Assembly (NCBI RefSeq): GCF_045278715.1
Contig: NZ_CP136420.1
Span: 1,240,001-1,304,000 of the forward strand
Direction: 5' to 3'
Source: Neomoorella carbonis
GTDB taxonomy: Bacteria; Bacillota; DSM-521; Neomoorellales; Neomoorellaceae
Length of the DNA stretch: 64,000 nt
Shown here: one piece after another, positions 9,303 to 16,149 of the stretch
How positions within the stretch are numbered: the first letter of the stretch is position 1
How the letters are laid out: every line of letters begins with the position of its first letter
Made by a program: the position numbers and the translations under genes
The notes under the pieces: model-generated
Seen by the model: the letters and a program-made list of their open reading frames with translations, nothing else
What the model was told of the DNA's origin: nothing
Database searches by the model: none

Positions 9303-9904
9303 AGGCCAATGACTTTACCCAGGATGCTTACTTCCCGGGTTTTTATGGGCTGCAGGCGGCTGTTGGCGGGAACCAGTTCTATATGGTCTTCATAGCGGTA
9401 GAAATATTTAACGGTAGCTTCGTCGCCGAGGAGAGCAACGACGATATCCCCGTTTGCGGCCCTGTCCTGGGGCCTGACAATGAGGTAATCGCCCTCCAGG
9501 ATACCAGCTTCAATCATGCTGTCGCCCTGGACCTGGAGCATAAAGGCGTCTTCACTACCGGCAAATTCCGAGGGGAGAGGAAAGACTTCTTCGATATTTT
9601 CTACGGCCAGAATGGGCTGCCCGGCGGTGATTTTGCCCAGCAGGGGGACGGAAACTATATTTCTGGATGTACGCGGGAGTCCCGGGGGGGCGGCAAGAAT
9701 TTCAATGGCCCGGGAGCGGGTGGGATCGCGGCGGATGTAACCCTTTTTCTCCAGCCGGTTTAAATGACCGTGCACGGTAGAACTGGAACGCAGGCCGGTA
9801 GCCCGGCAAATGTCCCGCACTGTAGGTGGGTAACCGTGCACTTCGATAAAATGGCGGATATAGTTAAGGACCATTTCCTGCCGGGGCGTTAAATCGGACG
9901 TCAA
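9284..9904 (-). CDS. lexA: LexA SOS repressor
   Basis: An N-terminal winged helix (LTPRQEMVLNYIRHFIEVHG, then YPPTVRDICRATGLRSSSTVHGHL) and a C-terminal S24 self-cleaving domain. The scissile Ala-Gly is in ITAGQP, the catalytic Ser in GDSMIEAGI and the Lys in DEATVKYFY. The TTG at 9904 is preferred because GGAGG lies 8 bases upstream, giving 206 residues; an upstream TTG at 9925 would add seven. A LexA-type operator about 55 bp upstream suggests autoregulation. Confidence 0.95.
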   Translation of the reverse strand: MTSDLTPRQEMVLNYIRHFIEVHGYPPTVRDICRATGLRSSSTVHGHLNRLEKKGYIRRDPTRSRAIEILAAPPGLPRTSRNIVSVPLLGKITAGQPILAVENIEEVFPLPSEFAGSEDAFMLQVQGDSMIEAGILEGDYLIVRPQDRAANGDIVVALLGDEATVKYFYRYEDHIELVPANSRLQPIKTREVSILGKVIGLYRRFS

Positions 9905-9957
9905 CCTCGATCCCTCCAGGTTCAAGCTCTAACTTATCCTATCATATTTTTTTCCTG

Positions 9958-9971
9958 TAAACAACCGTTCG
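9958..9971 (-). promoter_or_regulatory. LexA operator (Cheo box) of lexA
   Basis: Reading the minus strand, CGAACGGTTGTTTA matches the Gram-positive LexA consensus CGAACRNRYGTTYC at all but two positions. It lies about 55 bp upstream of the lexA start, where self-repression would act. Confidence 0.7.
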
Positions 9972-10118
9972 TTATTCTTTTACAGAGCCGACAGCTGAAA
10001 ACTTAAAGATATACCTAATAAACGAGAGGGAGACGATAGAGTTTAAGAAGCATAACTTCCTATAATAATTATTATGTAAACTAATGAGGGGGCATGCCGG
10101 ATGAGCAATGAGAATAAC

Positions 10119-10148
10119 AAATAAACCGGTGCCTGGACCGGTTTATTT
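10119..10148 (-). terminator. Terminator of the CopZ-type gene
   Basis: A perfect 11-bp stem (AAATAAACCGG with CCGGTTTATTT) with an 8-base loop. On the minus strand it is followed by GTTATTCTC after TTTATTT. The extended reading frame of the CopZ-type gene ends (TAA, 10143-10145) inside the first arm of this stem, which supports the extended frame. Confidence 0.75.
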
Positions 10149-10610
10149 GTCAGCACGCATAGCTAATCCCTGGGCAATCACCGATTGCACCGCCGGGCCA
10201 CATCAGGTTCCGGCGGGGTTTTGGGTAAGGCAGTCACGACCGGCGTTGGCACCCGTATGTTCCCGGATGTCCTTTAAATTGTGGCAGCATTGCCGGATTA
10301 CTATGTGAGCCAATATCTCACTATCCGTAACGTTATTACAGTAGCAGATAATCCGGGGCGATTCTTCTTTAAACCAGACCGGGACGCGGACATTTTCCTT
10401 GGTAAAAACGGTGCCGTTGTCGCCATAGTAGACAGCGTTGCATGTTGATGACAGGCATAAATTGTACTGGATAGCCCTTAAAGATGCCGCTGCTGGCGTA
10501 TTAAGTAAACTAGCTACCGTAATCTCCGGAACTTTTTGCCCCTTTGTACCACAGACCGGGCAAGCCGTAGCAGCTTCCCTGCCTTTACCACCGCAAACTT
10601 CATGCGTCAT
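10143..10610 (-). CDS. CopZ-type [2Fe-2S]/zinc metallochaperone, probable selenoprotein (UGA at 10203-10205 read through)
   Basis: The standard reading stops at a UGA after 135 residues. The N-terminal part is the CopZ zinc domain (ACPVCGTKGQKVP, then CLSSTCNAVYYGD), followed by a BFD-like [2Fe-2S] domain (ICYCNNVT ... TGANAGRDC). From memory of Archaeoglobus CopZ, that domain ends in a pattern like NPxGRCC. Here the sequence reads NPAGT-UGA-C, so UGA replaces the first Cys of the CC pair, and the frame stays open for 19 more codons (CGPAVQSVIAQGLAMRADK) to a TAA inside the terminator. A SECIS-like hairpin starts 11 bases after the UGA. I therefore read it as a 155-residue selenoprotein. The ATG at 10610 has AGGAAG upstream; a longer frame would start inside the neighbouring IS. 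There is no C-terminal HMA domain. The alternative is a nonsense mutation. Confidence 0.75.
10172..10191 (-). promoter_or_regulatory. Bacterial SECIS element (selenocysteine insertion)
   Basis: On the minus strand a hairpin starts exactly 11 bases after the UGA. It has a GG/CC base, one bulged U, a perfect 6-bp stem GCAAUC/GAUUGC and a GGU apical loop. A bulged U, a GU-containing apical loop and 11-base spacing are the known SelB recognition features of the E. coli fdhF SECIS. The element lies inside the coding frame, as bacterial SECIS elements do. Confidence 0.72.
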
Positions 10611-10680
10611 TATGAGTACTTCCTTTCTTTTATGTATTAAATAGCTGGCCCGTCTATCCCGGGTAAAGTCCAGGACCAGC

Positions 10681-10686
10681 TTATAT
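10681..10686. repeat. Target-site duplication, left copy
   Basis: TTATAT directly precedes the left terminal inverted repeat of the insertion sequence; an identical TTATAT directly follows the right end at 12579-12584. Confidence 0.8.
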
Positions 10687-10747
10687 CCCACATTCCGCAC
10701 CTTTGGATATAATTACCAATGTTTACTTGGAGCACTAAAAAATACTC

Positions 10748-12436
10748 CTACCCACCACCGCGGGGTGGGAAAAGGTAAATTTCCTTGCCGAAACCAGCAA
10801 GTTCAAGGGCTCTAATCACCTCCGACCCGTGATAGTTGATTAACGCCCGGTCCGAACCCTGTTTAACTACCAGGAGATAATCAAACATCTCCAGGAGTGC
10901 CCGTGCTGTAGGGTTAGTACTCTTACGTTTCCCCGGCAGGATTAAGGGGGACTCCTCTTGCTCCAGATTTTTTCTTACCCGATACTCCAGGTAAGCTGCC
11001 ACCAGAAGGGCTAGCTGGAAAACAAACGACATGGCTTCTACCCGGTTCTTGTTCTTAAGGAAGATGGGCCCCAGGAGGACCGGCTGTTTTAAGAAACGGA
11101 ACTGCCTCTCAACAGCGTTCTGTTCCTTATACTCCTTGAGCACCGCCCGGTCGGGGTAAGCTTTGGTATCCATGAGATTGGTAATGAGGACAAAGGTGGA
11201 AGCCAGGTCTTTTTCATGGGCCATTGCTTCCCGGTCTTCCTCTATTCTAATATGGGCATGGTAAACGACTGTGTTCTGGGGCTGCTCTCCTTTTTTGGGC
11301 CGCCCAGGTCGGACGTAGCTGCTCGCTATTTCTTCATCAACTGTGCCCTTTAGGATGAAAGGTTGGTGGCGGTATTCCCTCAAGAAGAGTTCTATGGCTT
11401 TTTTGGCGTCGGCCTCACAGGCGAAAGGGCGCCGGGAAAGAGCTTGGGCGGCCTTTTCCAGAACTTCTCTTTGCTTGGCCCACTTTTTCAAGAGACTATT
11501 CTCTTTGCGTTTATCCAGGGTTGTGGAGTGGACCACGATTAAACGAAAGTCATGGCCGCCTATTTCCCGGACAAAGCTCTGGCTTTTATAGTAGGCAGCA
11601 TCTTTCTTTGAACTCAGTTTTCCGATCTCCTGCCAGGTGCCGGTTCGGAAGGCTTCGGCCTTAATCTCTTCGTTAAGGCCGAAGTTCTCCGGTAACAGGG
11701 AGATAAACTGGAGGGCGGGTTTGTTATCTTCCTCCTGCATCAAAAGAGCCAGGTTATCCTTAGTTACCAGGGCGCAGTCCGCCACGAAAATGACCTCTTT
11801 AAGCTTTGCCGGGCTCAATGTTTGGACCAATTCTTCAATAACCTCAGGGTACCAGGATTTATCACTGGTATTGCCGCCCAGACTTTGACCCAAAATGGGT
11901 AACCCATCTTTGTTTACGGTCAAGCCGATGAGAAACTGCTTGAGGTCAGGACGATGATCCTTGCTAAAACCGAAAGTTATATCTAAATCTCCTTCGCCCT
12001 CATAGGCGCCCTGTACGGAAATGGAGGTGGTATCCACATGGATGCCTGTAATGGGCACGTTGTGGGTAGCGGCGGCAGTTAAAGCAATGCTGGAGAACAA
12101 CTTCTTCAGCTGGCCGCTGGCGAAGAGTTTATCCAGGGCCCGGCCCAGGGCATCATCGTTAAAATCTCTAGGCCGGACCTGTTGCTCAGCTCCAAACAAA
12201 ACCTCCAGGTCCTGGTTCTCATAAAAGCGCTCCACATGATAGAGGGCCTCTCGGTCTACCAGGAGATTAATGATCAGCGCCTTAACCCGATTTCCCGGGG
12301 AAAGATGGCACTGGACCGGGTCCCATTCGACTACGGCATCAATGATTTCTGCTATCTTCAGAACGTCACATAACCTGGCGATAAGGGCTGCGGGACCGGC
12401 CCGGAAGAAGCGCATATTATCGATGGCTACAGGCAT
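10748..12436 (-). CDS. IS1634-family transposase
   Basis: 562 residues, full length for the family. The DDE catalytic residues are recognisable: first Asp in GIHVDTTSISVQG, second in VIFVADCALVTKD, and Glu in the YKEQNAVERQFRFLK motif (the Y-x2-EQ..E pattern of IS4-type enzymes). The ATG has GGAGGA 7 bases upstream. That ribosome site lies within one arm of an 8-bp hairpin, which would damp translation from read-through transcripts. No frameshift or internal stop is present. Confidence 0.93.
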   Translation of the reverse strand: MPVAIDNMRFFRAGPAALIARLCDVLKIAEIIDAVVEWDPVQCHLSPGNRVKALIINLLVDREALYHVERFYENQDLEVLFGAEQQVRPRDFNDDALGRALDKLFASGQLKKLFSSIALTAAATHNVPITGIHVDTTSISVQGAYEGEGDLDITFGFSKDHRPDLKQFLIGLTVNKDGLPILGQSLGGNTSDKSWYPEVIEELVQTLSPAKLKEVIFVADCALVTKDNLALLMQEEDNKPALQFISLLPENFGLNEEIKAEAFRTGTWQEIGKLSSKKDAAYYKSQSFVREIGGHDFRLIVVHSTTLDKRKENSLLKKWAKQREVLEKAAQALSRRPFACEADAKKAIELFLREYRHQPFILKGTVDEEIASSYVRPGRPKKGEQPQNTVVYHAHIRIEEDREAMAHEKDLASTFVLITNLMDTKAYPDRAVLKEYKEQNAVERQFRFLKQPVLLGPIFLKNKNRVEAMSFVFQLALLVAAYLEYRVRKNLEQEESPLILPGKRKSTNPTARALLEMFDYLLVVKQGSDRALINYHGSEVIRALELAGFGKEIYLFPPRGGG

Positions 12437-12440
12437 CGAA

Positions 12441-12469
12441 CATTCCTCCAGAATTCTCTTAGAGGAATG
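12441..12469 (-). promoter_or_regulatory. Hairpin sequestering the transposase ribosome-binding site
   Basis: CATTCCTC (12441-12448) pairs with GAGGAATG (12462-12469). In the transposase mRNA the GGAGG falls in the 3' arm. IS elements often use such structures to keep outside transcription from raising transposase levels. Confidence 0.6.
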
Positions 12470-12578
12470 ATTCGATACTCAATTAGAAATTCCTGGTTAG
12501 AAGATTCTCTCTACTTTTATTTCCTTCTGCACCCTGTAAAAATTATTTTTGGGTTGCTCACAGGGTGCGGAAGATGGG

Positions 12579-12584
12579 TTATAT
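12579..12584. repeat. Target-site duplication, right copy
   Basis: TTATAT directly after the right inverted repeat, identical to 10681-10686. Confidence 0.8.
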
Positions 12585-12611
12585 TATACTCCTTTTATTA
12601 TTTATTTCCTA

Positions 12612-12746
12612 TTATTTATTTTCCGGGCCCCGTTCGGGATCAATTATAACCTGGTTGCCGCGGATGTGATGAAGCTCCCTGGCCCTTACTTTTGAACGGC
12701 GGTCCTGATTGGGGCCGTTACGGTTGAGTTTAAAACGCCTGGGCAT
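12612..12746 (-). CDS. Small basic hypothetical protein (44 aa)
   Basis: An open frame from ATG (12744-12746) to TAA (12612-12614) with AAGGGGGTGG about 6 bases upstream. The product begins MPRRFKLNRNGPNQDRRSKV and ends IIDPERGPENK: strongly basic in the first half, with no Cys and no membrane segment. I do not recognise the family. The good ribosome site and lack of any competing frame favour a real gene, but nothing else confirms it. It lies just outside the IS right end. Confidence 0.45.
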   Translation of the reverse strand: MPRRFKLNRNGPNQDRRSKVRARELHHIRGNQVIIDPERGPENK

Positions 12747-12929
12747 CTCTTTCCACCCCCTTGCTAATTATTGAGTAAAAGACGGGCCTTGGAACTATGA
12801 AGCAATTCCTATCGCTAGTTTATGTACCTTACCTTGCCTCTACCCAGGCAATTCCCGGTATTATGTTAATGAAATAGAGAATAGACACTGCTCTCAGGTA
12901 TGATAATAAGCTTAAAGGGGGGATTTCAG

Positions 12930-13082
12930 GTGTTCCGAGCCCGTTTTACCATGGGATCGCGCCCTCGGCGGCGCGGCTTGCCCTGGTGGCTCACCTTACT
13001 GGCTTACCCCATGGGCCTGCTGGATGGTTACTTGTTAAGTATATGGTTGCGACGACGCCAGGAGCAAGAACCAGCCGGCTAG
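12930..13082 (+). CDS. Small single-pass membrane protein (50 aa)
   Basis: The GTG at 12930 has GGGGGG 7 bases upstream. A basic N-terminus (GSRPRRRG) is followed by one hydrophobic stretch (PWWLTLLAYPMGLLDGYLLS) and a charged tail (WLRRRQEQE). A strong hairpin terminator follows within 5 bp of the stop, which supports a genuine mono-cistronic gene. The family is unknown to me. An in-frame ATG at 12951 would give a 43-residue version. Confidence 0.55.
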   Translation: MFRARFTMGSRPRRRGLPWWLTLLAYPMGLLDGYLLSIWLRRRQEQEPAG

Positions 13083-13085
13083 CCG

Positions 13086-13112
13086 GGGGGCTAAGCCCCC
13101 TCCTTTTCTTAC
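13086..13112 (+). terminator. Terminator after the 50-aa membrane protein gene
   Basis: GGGGGC/GCCCCC stem with a 3-base TAA loop, then a T-rich tail (TCCTTTTCTT). Confidence 0.75.
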
Positions 13113-13263
13113 CGATTTTTTCAACCTACTTCCGGTTTCTTGCGACTATTATATACCTGGGCGGGACGGTCGAGTTAAAAAATATTTTGCAATATACTGA
13201 TAAAACCACAACCAATGCCACCTGTGCTACTATATAAGTAAGCTTAAGGAGGTGTTTCCGTTA

Positions 13264-14076
13264 GTGCGCCCTTTTCTTAAGTGGCCGGGCGGCAAGTACC
13301 GGATCGTTAACGAGATCAGGGCCAGGCTGCCTAAAGGTAAACGCCTGGTGGAGCCCTTCGCCGGGTCCGGCGCGGTCTTCCTGAACACCGACTACCCGGC
13401 CTACTGGCTGAGTGACAGCAATGCCGACCTCATCAACCTCTACCGCACGCTCCAGTCCCAGGGGGAAGAATTTATTCGGTACTGCCGCTCCTTCTTCGTT
13501 CCGAAGAATAACACGCCGGAAAGGTACTACGAACTGCGGGAAACTTTCAATAACACGAAAGACGTCGTGCTGAAGTCGGCCCTGCTGGTCTACCTTAACC
13601 GTCACGGTTACAACGGGCTGATCCGCTATAACGCCCGGGGTGGCTACAACGTGCCCTTTGGCCAGTATAAGCGGCCCTACTTTCCCGAAGCCGAGATGCG
13701 GTACTTCTACCAGAAGTCACAGGCAGCAGAGTTTACCGCTGCCGACTTTACCGAAGTTATGACCGCAGCCCGGCCCGGAGACGTATTTTACTGTGACCCG
13801 CCCTATGTGCCGCTTTCCGAGACCGCCAACTTCACTACCTATAGTGCCGGCGGTTTTTCCCTTGAGCAGCAGGAGAAGCTCGCCAGGCTGGCTGTAGAAC
13901 TTTCGCAGGCGGGCATACCGGTCCTCATCTCTAACCATGATACTGAATTTATCAATAAAGCCTATCAATCGGCCAGCATAACCAGAATCCAGGTCCAGCG
14001 GTCCATCAGCTGTGATGGGAACAACCGCGGCAAAGCCGGTGAGGTACTGGCTCTGTTCGAGTGCTTTCGCCGATGA
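13264..14076 (+). CDS. Dam-type DNA adenine-N6 methyltransferase (orphan)
   Basis: About 270 residues. The alpha-class order is seen: N-terminal FLKWPGGK, AdoMet motif EPFAGSGAVFLNT, target-recognition part in the middle, and catalytic DPPY in VFYCDPPYVPL. This arrangement belongs to the Dam/DpnM group, which usually methylates GATC; the specificity here is inferred. The GTG at 13264 fits AGGAGG at 13247-13252 and leaves the family's usual N-terminus; a GTG at 13252 overlaps the ribosome site. No restriction enzyme gene is adjacent. It lies in the accessory stretch between an IS and tRNA-Glu. Confidence 0.88.
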   Translation: MRPFLKWPGGKYRIVNEIRARLPKGKRLVEPFAGSGAVFLNTDYPAYWLSDSNADLINLYRTLQSQGEEFIRYCRSFFVPKNNTPERYYELRETFNNTKDVVLKSALLVYLNRHGYNGLIRYNARGGYNVPFGQYKRPYFPEAEMRYFYQKSQAAEFTAADFTEVMTAARPGDVFYCDPPYVPLSETANFTTYSAGGFSLEQQEKLARLAVELSQAGIPVLISNHDTEFINKAYQSASITRIQVQRSISCDGNNRGKAGEVLALFECFRR

Positions 14077-14117
14077 AAATAGCCCCCTTCTTGCGTTGCC
14101 GCTTTTTAAGGGGGCTA
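14074..14117 (-). terminator. Terminator downstream of tRNA-Glu
   Basis: A perfect 10-bp stem TAGCCCCCTT/AAGGGGGCTA (14080-14089 with 14108-14117). On the minus strand it is followed by TTTTC, so it suits the tRNA. It may also serve dam, which ends at 14076, in the other direction. Confidence 0.65.
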
Positions 14118-14145
14118 ATCCGGCTGAAGCTTTGATTATAAATAT

Positions 14146-14220
14146 TGGTAGCCCTACGGGGATTCGAACCCCGGTTACCGCCGTGAGAGGGCGGCGTCCT
14201 AGGCCACTAGACGATAGGGC
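14146..14220 (-). tRNA. tRNA-Glu (CTC anticodon)
   Basis: Full cloverleaf on the minus strand with encoded CCA (14146-14148). The acceptor is GCCCTAT, the anticodon arm CCGCC-CTCTCAC-GGCGG gives anticodon CTC, and the T loop GGTTCGAATCC is standard. Confidence 0.95.
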
Positions 14221-14234
14221 CTCGACCTGAACTT

Positions 14235-14264
14235 ATTATAGCACAGGTTCCCGGGAGCCGTCAA
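14235..14264 (-). promoter_or_regulatory. Sigma-A promoter of tRNA-Glu
   Basis: Minus strand: TTGACG (14259-14264), 18 bp, TATAAT (14235-14240), about 15 bp before the tRNA 5' end. The -35 lies inside the 3' end of the endonuclease IV gene. Confidence 0.75.
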
Positions 14265-15105
14265 GATATAGTTTTTGCACCAGGGCAATTTCGGACCCGT
14301 ATTCTTTATAGTTACTTACCGGTGTTTCCAAAAGCATGGTTAACTTATGAAGAAAAGGATCATTGACAATAGCAGCTATCCCCTGCTCCCCCAGTTCTCC
14401 CCTGCCGATACCGGCATGGCGATCCCGGTGACTGCCCAGGGGTACCAGAGAATCATTTAAATGCATGACCCTGATCCGCTCCAGGCCGATCTTTGCTTCT
14501 AACTCTTTTACCAGGTTCCGGCATCCTGATGGGGTACGCAGGTCCCAGCCGGCGGCGAATAGATGGGCCGCGTCCAGGCAAACGCCCACCCTCTCCGGCC
14601 AGTTCAGGCCTGCAAGGATGTAACGCAAATCTTCAAGGGAACCAACTTCTTTCCCCTGCCCGGCCATAGTTTCCAGTAAAAGCATAGGGACCGGACCGGG
14701 GATACTTAAATACGACTCTTTGATCACCTGGATAATCCTCTCTAAAGCTGCGTCGCGGTCGCCTTCGTGGTGGCCGGGGTGAGTGATCAGGTATTCGCCC
14801 CCGATAGCAGCCACCCTCAGGGTGTCATCATGAAGTACCATGCGGGCGAATTCTTGCTGCCTGCCCGGTCCTGCTCCCAGGTTGACGGTATAGGGCAGGT
14901 GGCCGGCAATGGGATAGAGACCGGCCTCTTGCCTGGCCGCCTGCCAGGCAGCTATTTCCGACGGCGGTATTTCCCTGGCCGCGCCGCCGCGGGGGTTACG
15001 GGTGAAATACTGGAAGGTATTGGCCTTTATTTCTGCGGCCATAGCTACTGTTTTCGGTAATCCTTTGGCTATAGAAAGGTGGGCTCCCAGGCGCAGCATT
15101 TTCAT
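14236..15105 (-). CDS. nfo: Endonuclease IV (AP endonuclease)
   Basis: 289 residues. The first strand LGAHLSIAKG and the C-terminal signature HLNDSLVPLGSHRDRHAGIGRG are characteristic of the three-zinc endonuclease IV TIM barrel; EYLITHPGHHEGD supplies another metal-binding stretch. The enzyme cleaves abasic sites in base-excision repair. Two ATG codons two residues apart (15105 and 15099) could both start it. The site AAGGATGG lies so close to the first that the second may be used. Confidence 0.93.
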   Translation of the reverse strand: MKMLRLGAHLSIAKGLPKTVAMAAEIKANTFQYFTRNPRGGAAREIPPSEIAAWQAARQEAGLYPIAGHLPYTVNLGAGPGRQQEFARMVLHDDTLRVAAIGGEYLITHPGHHEGDRDAALERIIQVIKESYLSIPGPVPMLLLETMAGQGKEVGSLEDLRYILAGLNWPERVGVCLDAAHLFAAGWDLRTPSGCRNLVKELEAKIGLERIRVMHLNDSLVPLGSHRDRHAGIGRGELGEQGIAAIVNDPFLHKLTMLLETPVSNYKEYGSEIALVQKLYLDGSREPVL

Positions 15106-15119
15106 ACCATCCTTCGTGA

Positions 15120-16004
15120 CTAATGATCAACACATTTTTTAAACTGGACATTGTTATTGTCCTTAATCTCCGCCAGGAGCATACCGGCCAGGATGAACAG
15201 GCAACCGGCCCCCTGGCGCCAGGTCAGGGTCTCCTGGCCCCAGAGATAGGCTGTCAGGGCGGCAAAAACGGGTTCCATGGTAAAAATAATGGCCGTATGG
15301 GCGGCGGTGGTAAACTGCTGGACTTTGTTTTGAACCAGGTAGGCCAGGGAGGTGGCCGGCAGGGCTGTAAGCAGGAACGCCTGCCAGACGGCGGGAGTAA
15401 ACCTGACCGGTAACCTTTCGCTGGGGAGGGCCAGCAAAAAAGCAACTACGGCAACGGTGCCCAGCTGCACGCTGGTAAAGAGCAGGGAGTTATGGCGGCT
15501 GGCATAACGTTCTACCAGTAAAATCTGGCCGGCAAAACAAAGGGCGCCCAGGAGGACCAGAAAATCACCGGGATTAAAGGCCAGACCTGCATTTAAAGTC
15601 AGGAGCGCCAGGCCAATGGCTGCGGCAAAGGCACCGGTAATGGTGAAGGTACCTGGTAAGGTACGGCAAAAAGCCGCGCTTAACAGGGGTACGAGTATTA
15701 CCGATAAACCGGTGATAAAACCGGCACTGGCTGCCGAAGTAAACTTTAAGCCCAGGGTTTGAAAGATATAACCCCCACTTAAAAAAAGGCCCACCAGGCT
15801 GCCGTTAATCAAGGTAAACCGGTCAAGGGCAAACCAGCGCCGCCAGGCTACAAGGGCTAAAAAAATAAAGGCCAGCAGGAAGCGCAGGGCGACAAAATAT
15901 AAAGGTCCGATACCGGTTAAAGCTCGCTGGACAGCTACGAAAGTAGTTCCCCAGATAAAGGTTACCACTAAAAGGGCGGTATCAGCCAGGAGCTGTTTTG
16001 ACAA
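15120..16004 (-). CDS. EamA/DMT-superfamily permease
   Basis: 294 residues with ten hydrophobic segments in two EamA repeats, starting LLVVTFIWGTTFVAVQRAL. Members export metabolites or amino acids; the substrate cannot be told from sequence. The TTG start has GGTGAG upstream. It reads in the same direction as nfo, 14 bp away, so the two may be co-transcribed. Confidence 0.85.
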   Translation of the reverse strand: MSKQLLADTALLVVTFIWGTTFVAVQRALTGIGPLYFVALRFLLAFIFLALVAWRRWFALDRFTLINGSLVGLFLSGGYIFQTLGLKFTSAASAGFITGLSVILVPLLSAAFCRTLPGTFTITGAFAAAIGLALLTLNAGLAFNPGDFLVLLGALCFAGQILLVERYASRHNSLLFTSVQLGTVAVVAFLLALPSERLPVRFTPAVWQAFLLTALPATSLAYLVQNKVQQFTTAAHTAIIFTMEPVFAALTAYLWGQETLTWRQGAGCLFILAGMLLAEIKDNNNVQFKKCVDH

Positions 16005-16021
16005 TGCAACTCACCGCTTTT

Positions 16022-16050
16022 ATTATCCATTTCCAGCGATAACCTGTCAA
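16022..16050 (-). promoter_or_regulatory. Probable sigma-A promoter for the DMT permease
   Basis: Minus strand TTGACA (16045-16050), 17 bp, GATAAT (16022-16027). The leader to the TTG start would be very short (about 10 bases). Confidence 0.5.
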
Positions 16051-16149
16051 GAATTAACCTACCGCGGCAGGATTTTTATTAATTAAGGCGAATAAATATT
16101 AGATTGTTGCCCGGCGGCAAATGATAATTATTAAAGGAGGAGAAAGTTC

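Larger units (their letters stand above)
10687..12578 (-). mobile_element. Complete IS1634-type (IS4 superfamily) insertion sequence, 1892 bp
   Basis: The ends are imperfect inverted repeats: left CCCACATTCCGCACC (10687-10701), right, read inward, CCCATCTTCCGCACC (12564-12578). They are bounded by 6-bp direct repeats TTATAT. One intact transposase fills the element. A second inverted repeat (GCACCCTGT at 12529-12537 with ACAGGGTGC at 12560-12568) sits next to the right end. Intact ends, gene and target duplication suggest a fairly recent, possibly still active, insertion. It lies about 76 bp upstream of the CopZ-type gene. Confidence 0.85.

Noticed and set aside
10101..10124. Seven-codon frame MSNENNK on the + strand with a GAGGGGG site upstream.
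   Set aside because: It runs into the terminator of the minus-strand CopZ-type gene and has no other support; more likely chance.
10611..10700. A 30-codon N-terminal extension of the CopZ-type gene.
   Set aside because: It begins inside the IS end (10687 onward); the ATG at 10610 has its own ribosome site.
14076..14220. tRNA-Glu as attachment site of an integrated element.
   Set aside because: No second copy of the tRNA 3' end and no integrase gene are seen in the 10-14 kb stretch.
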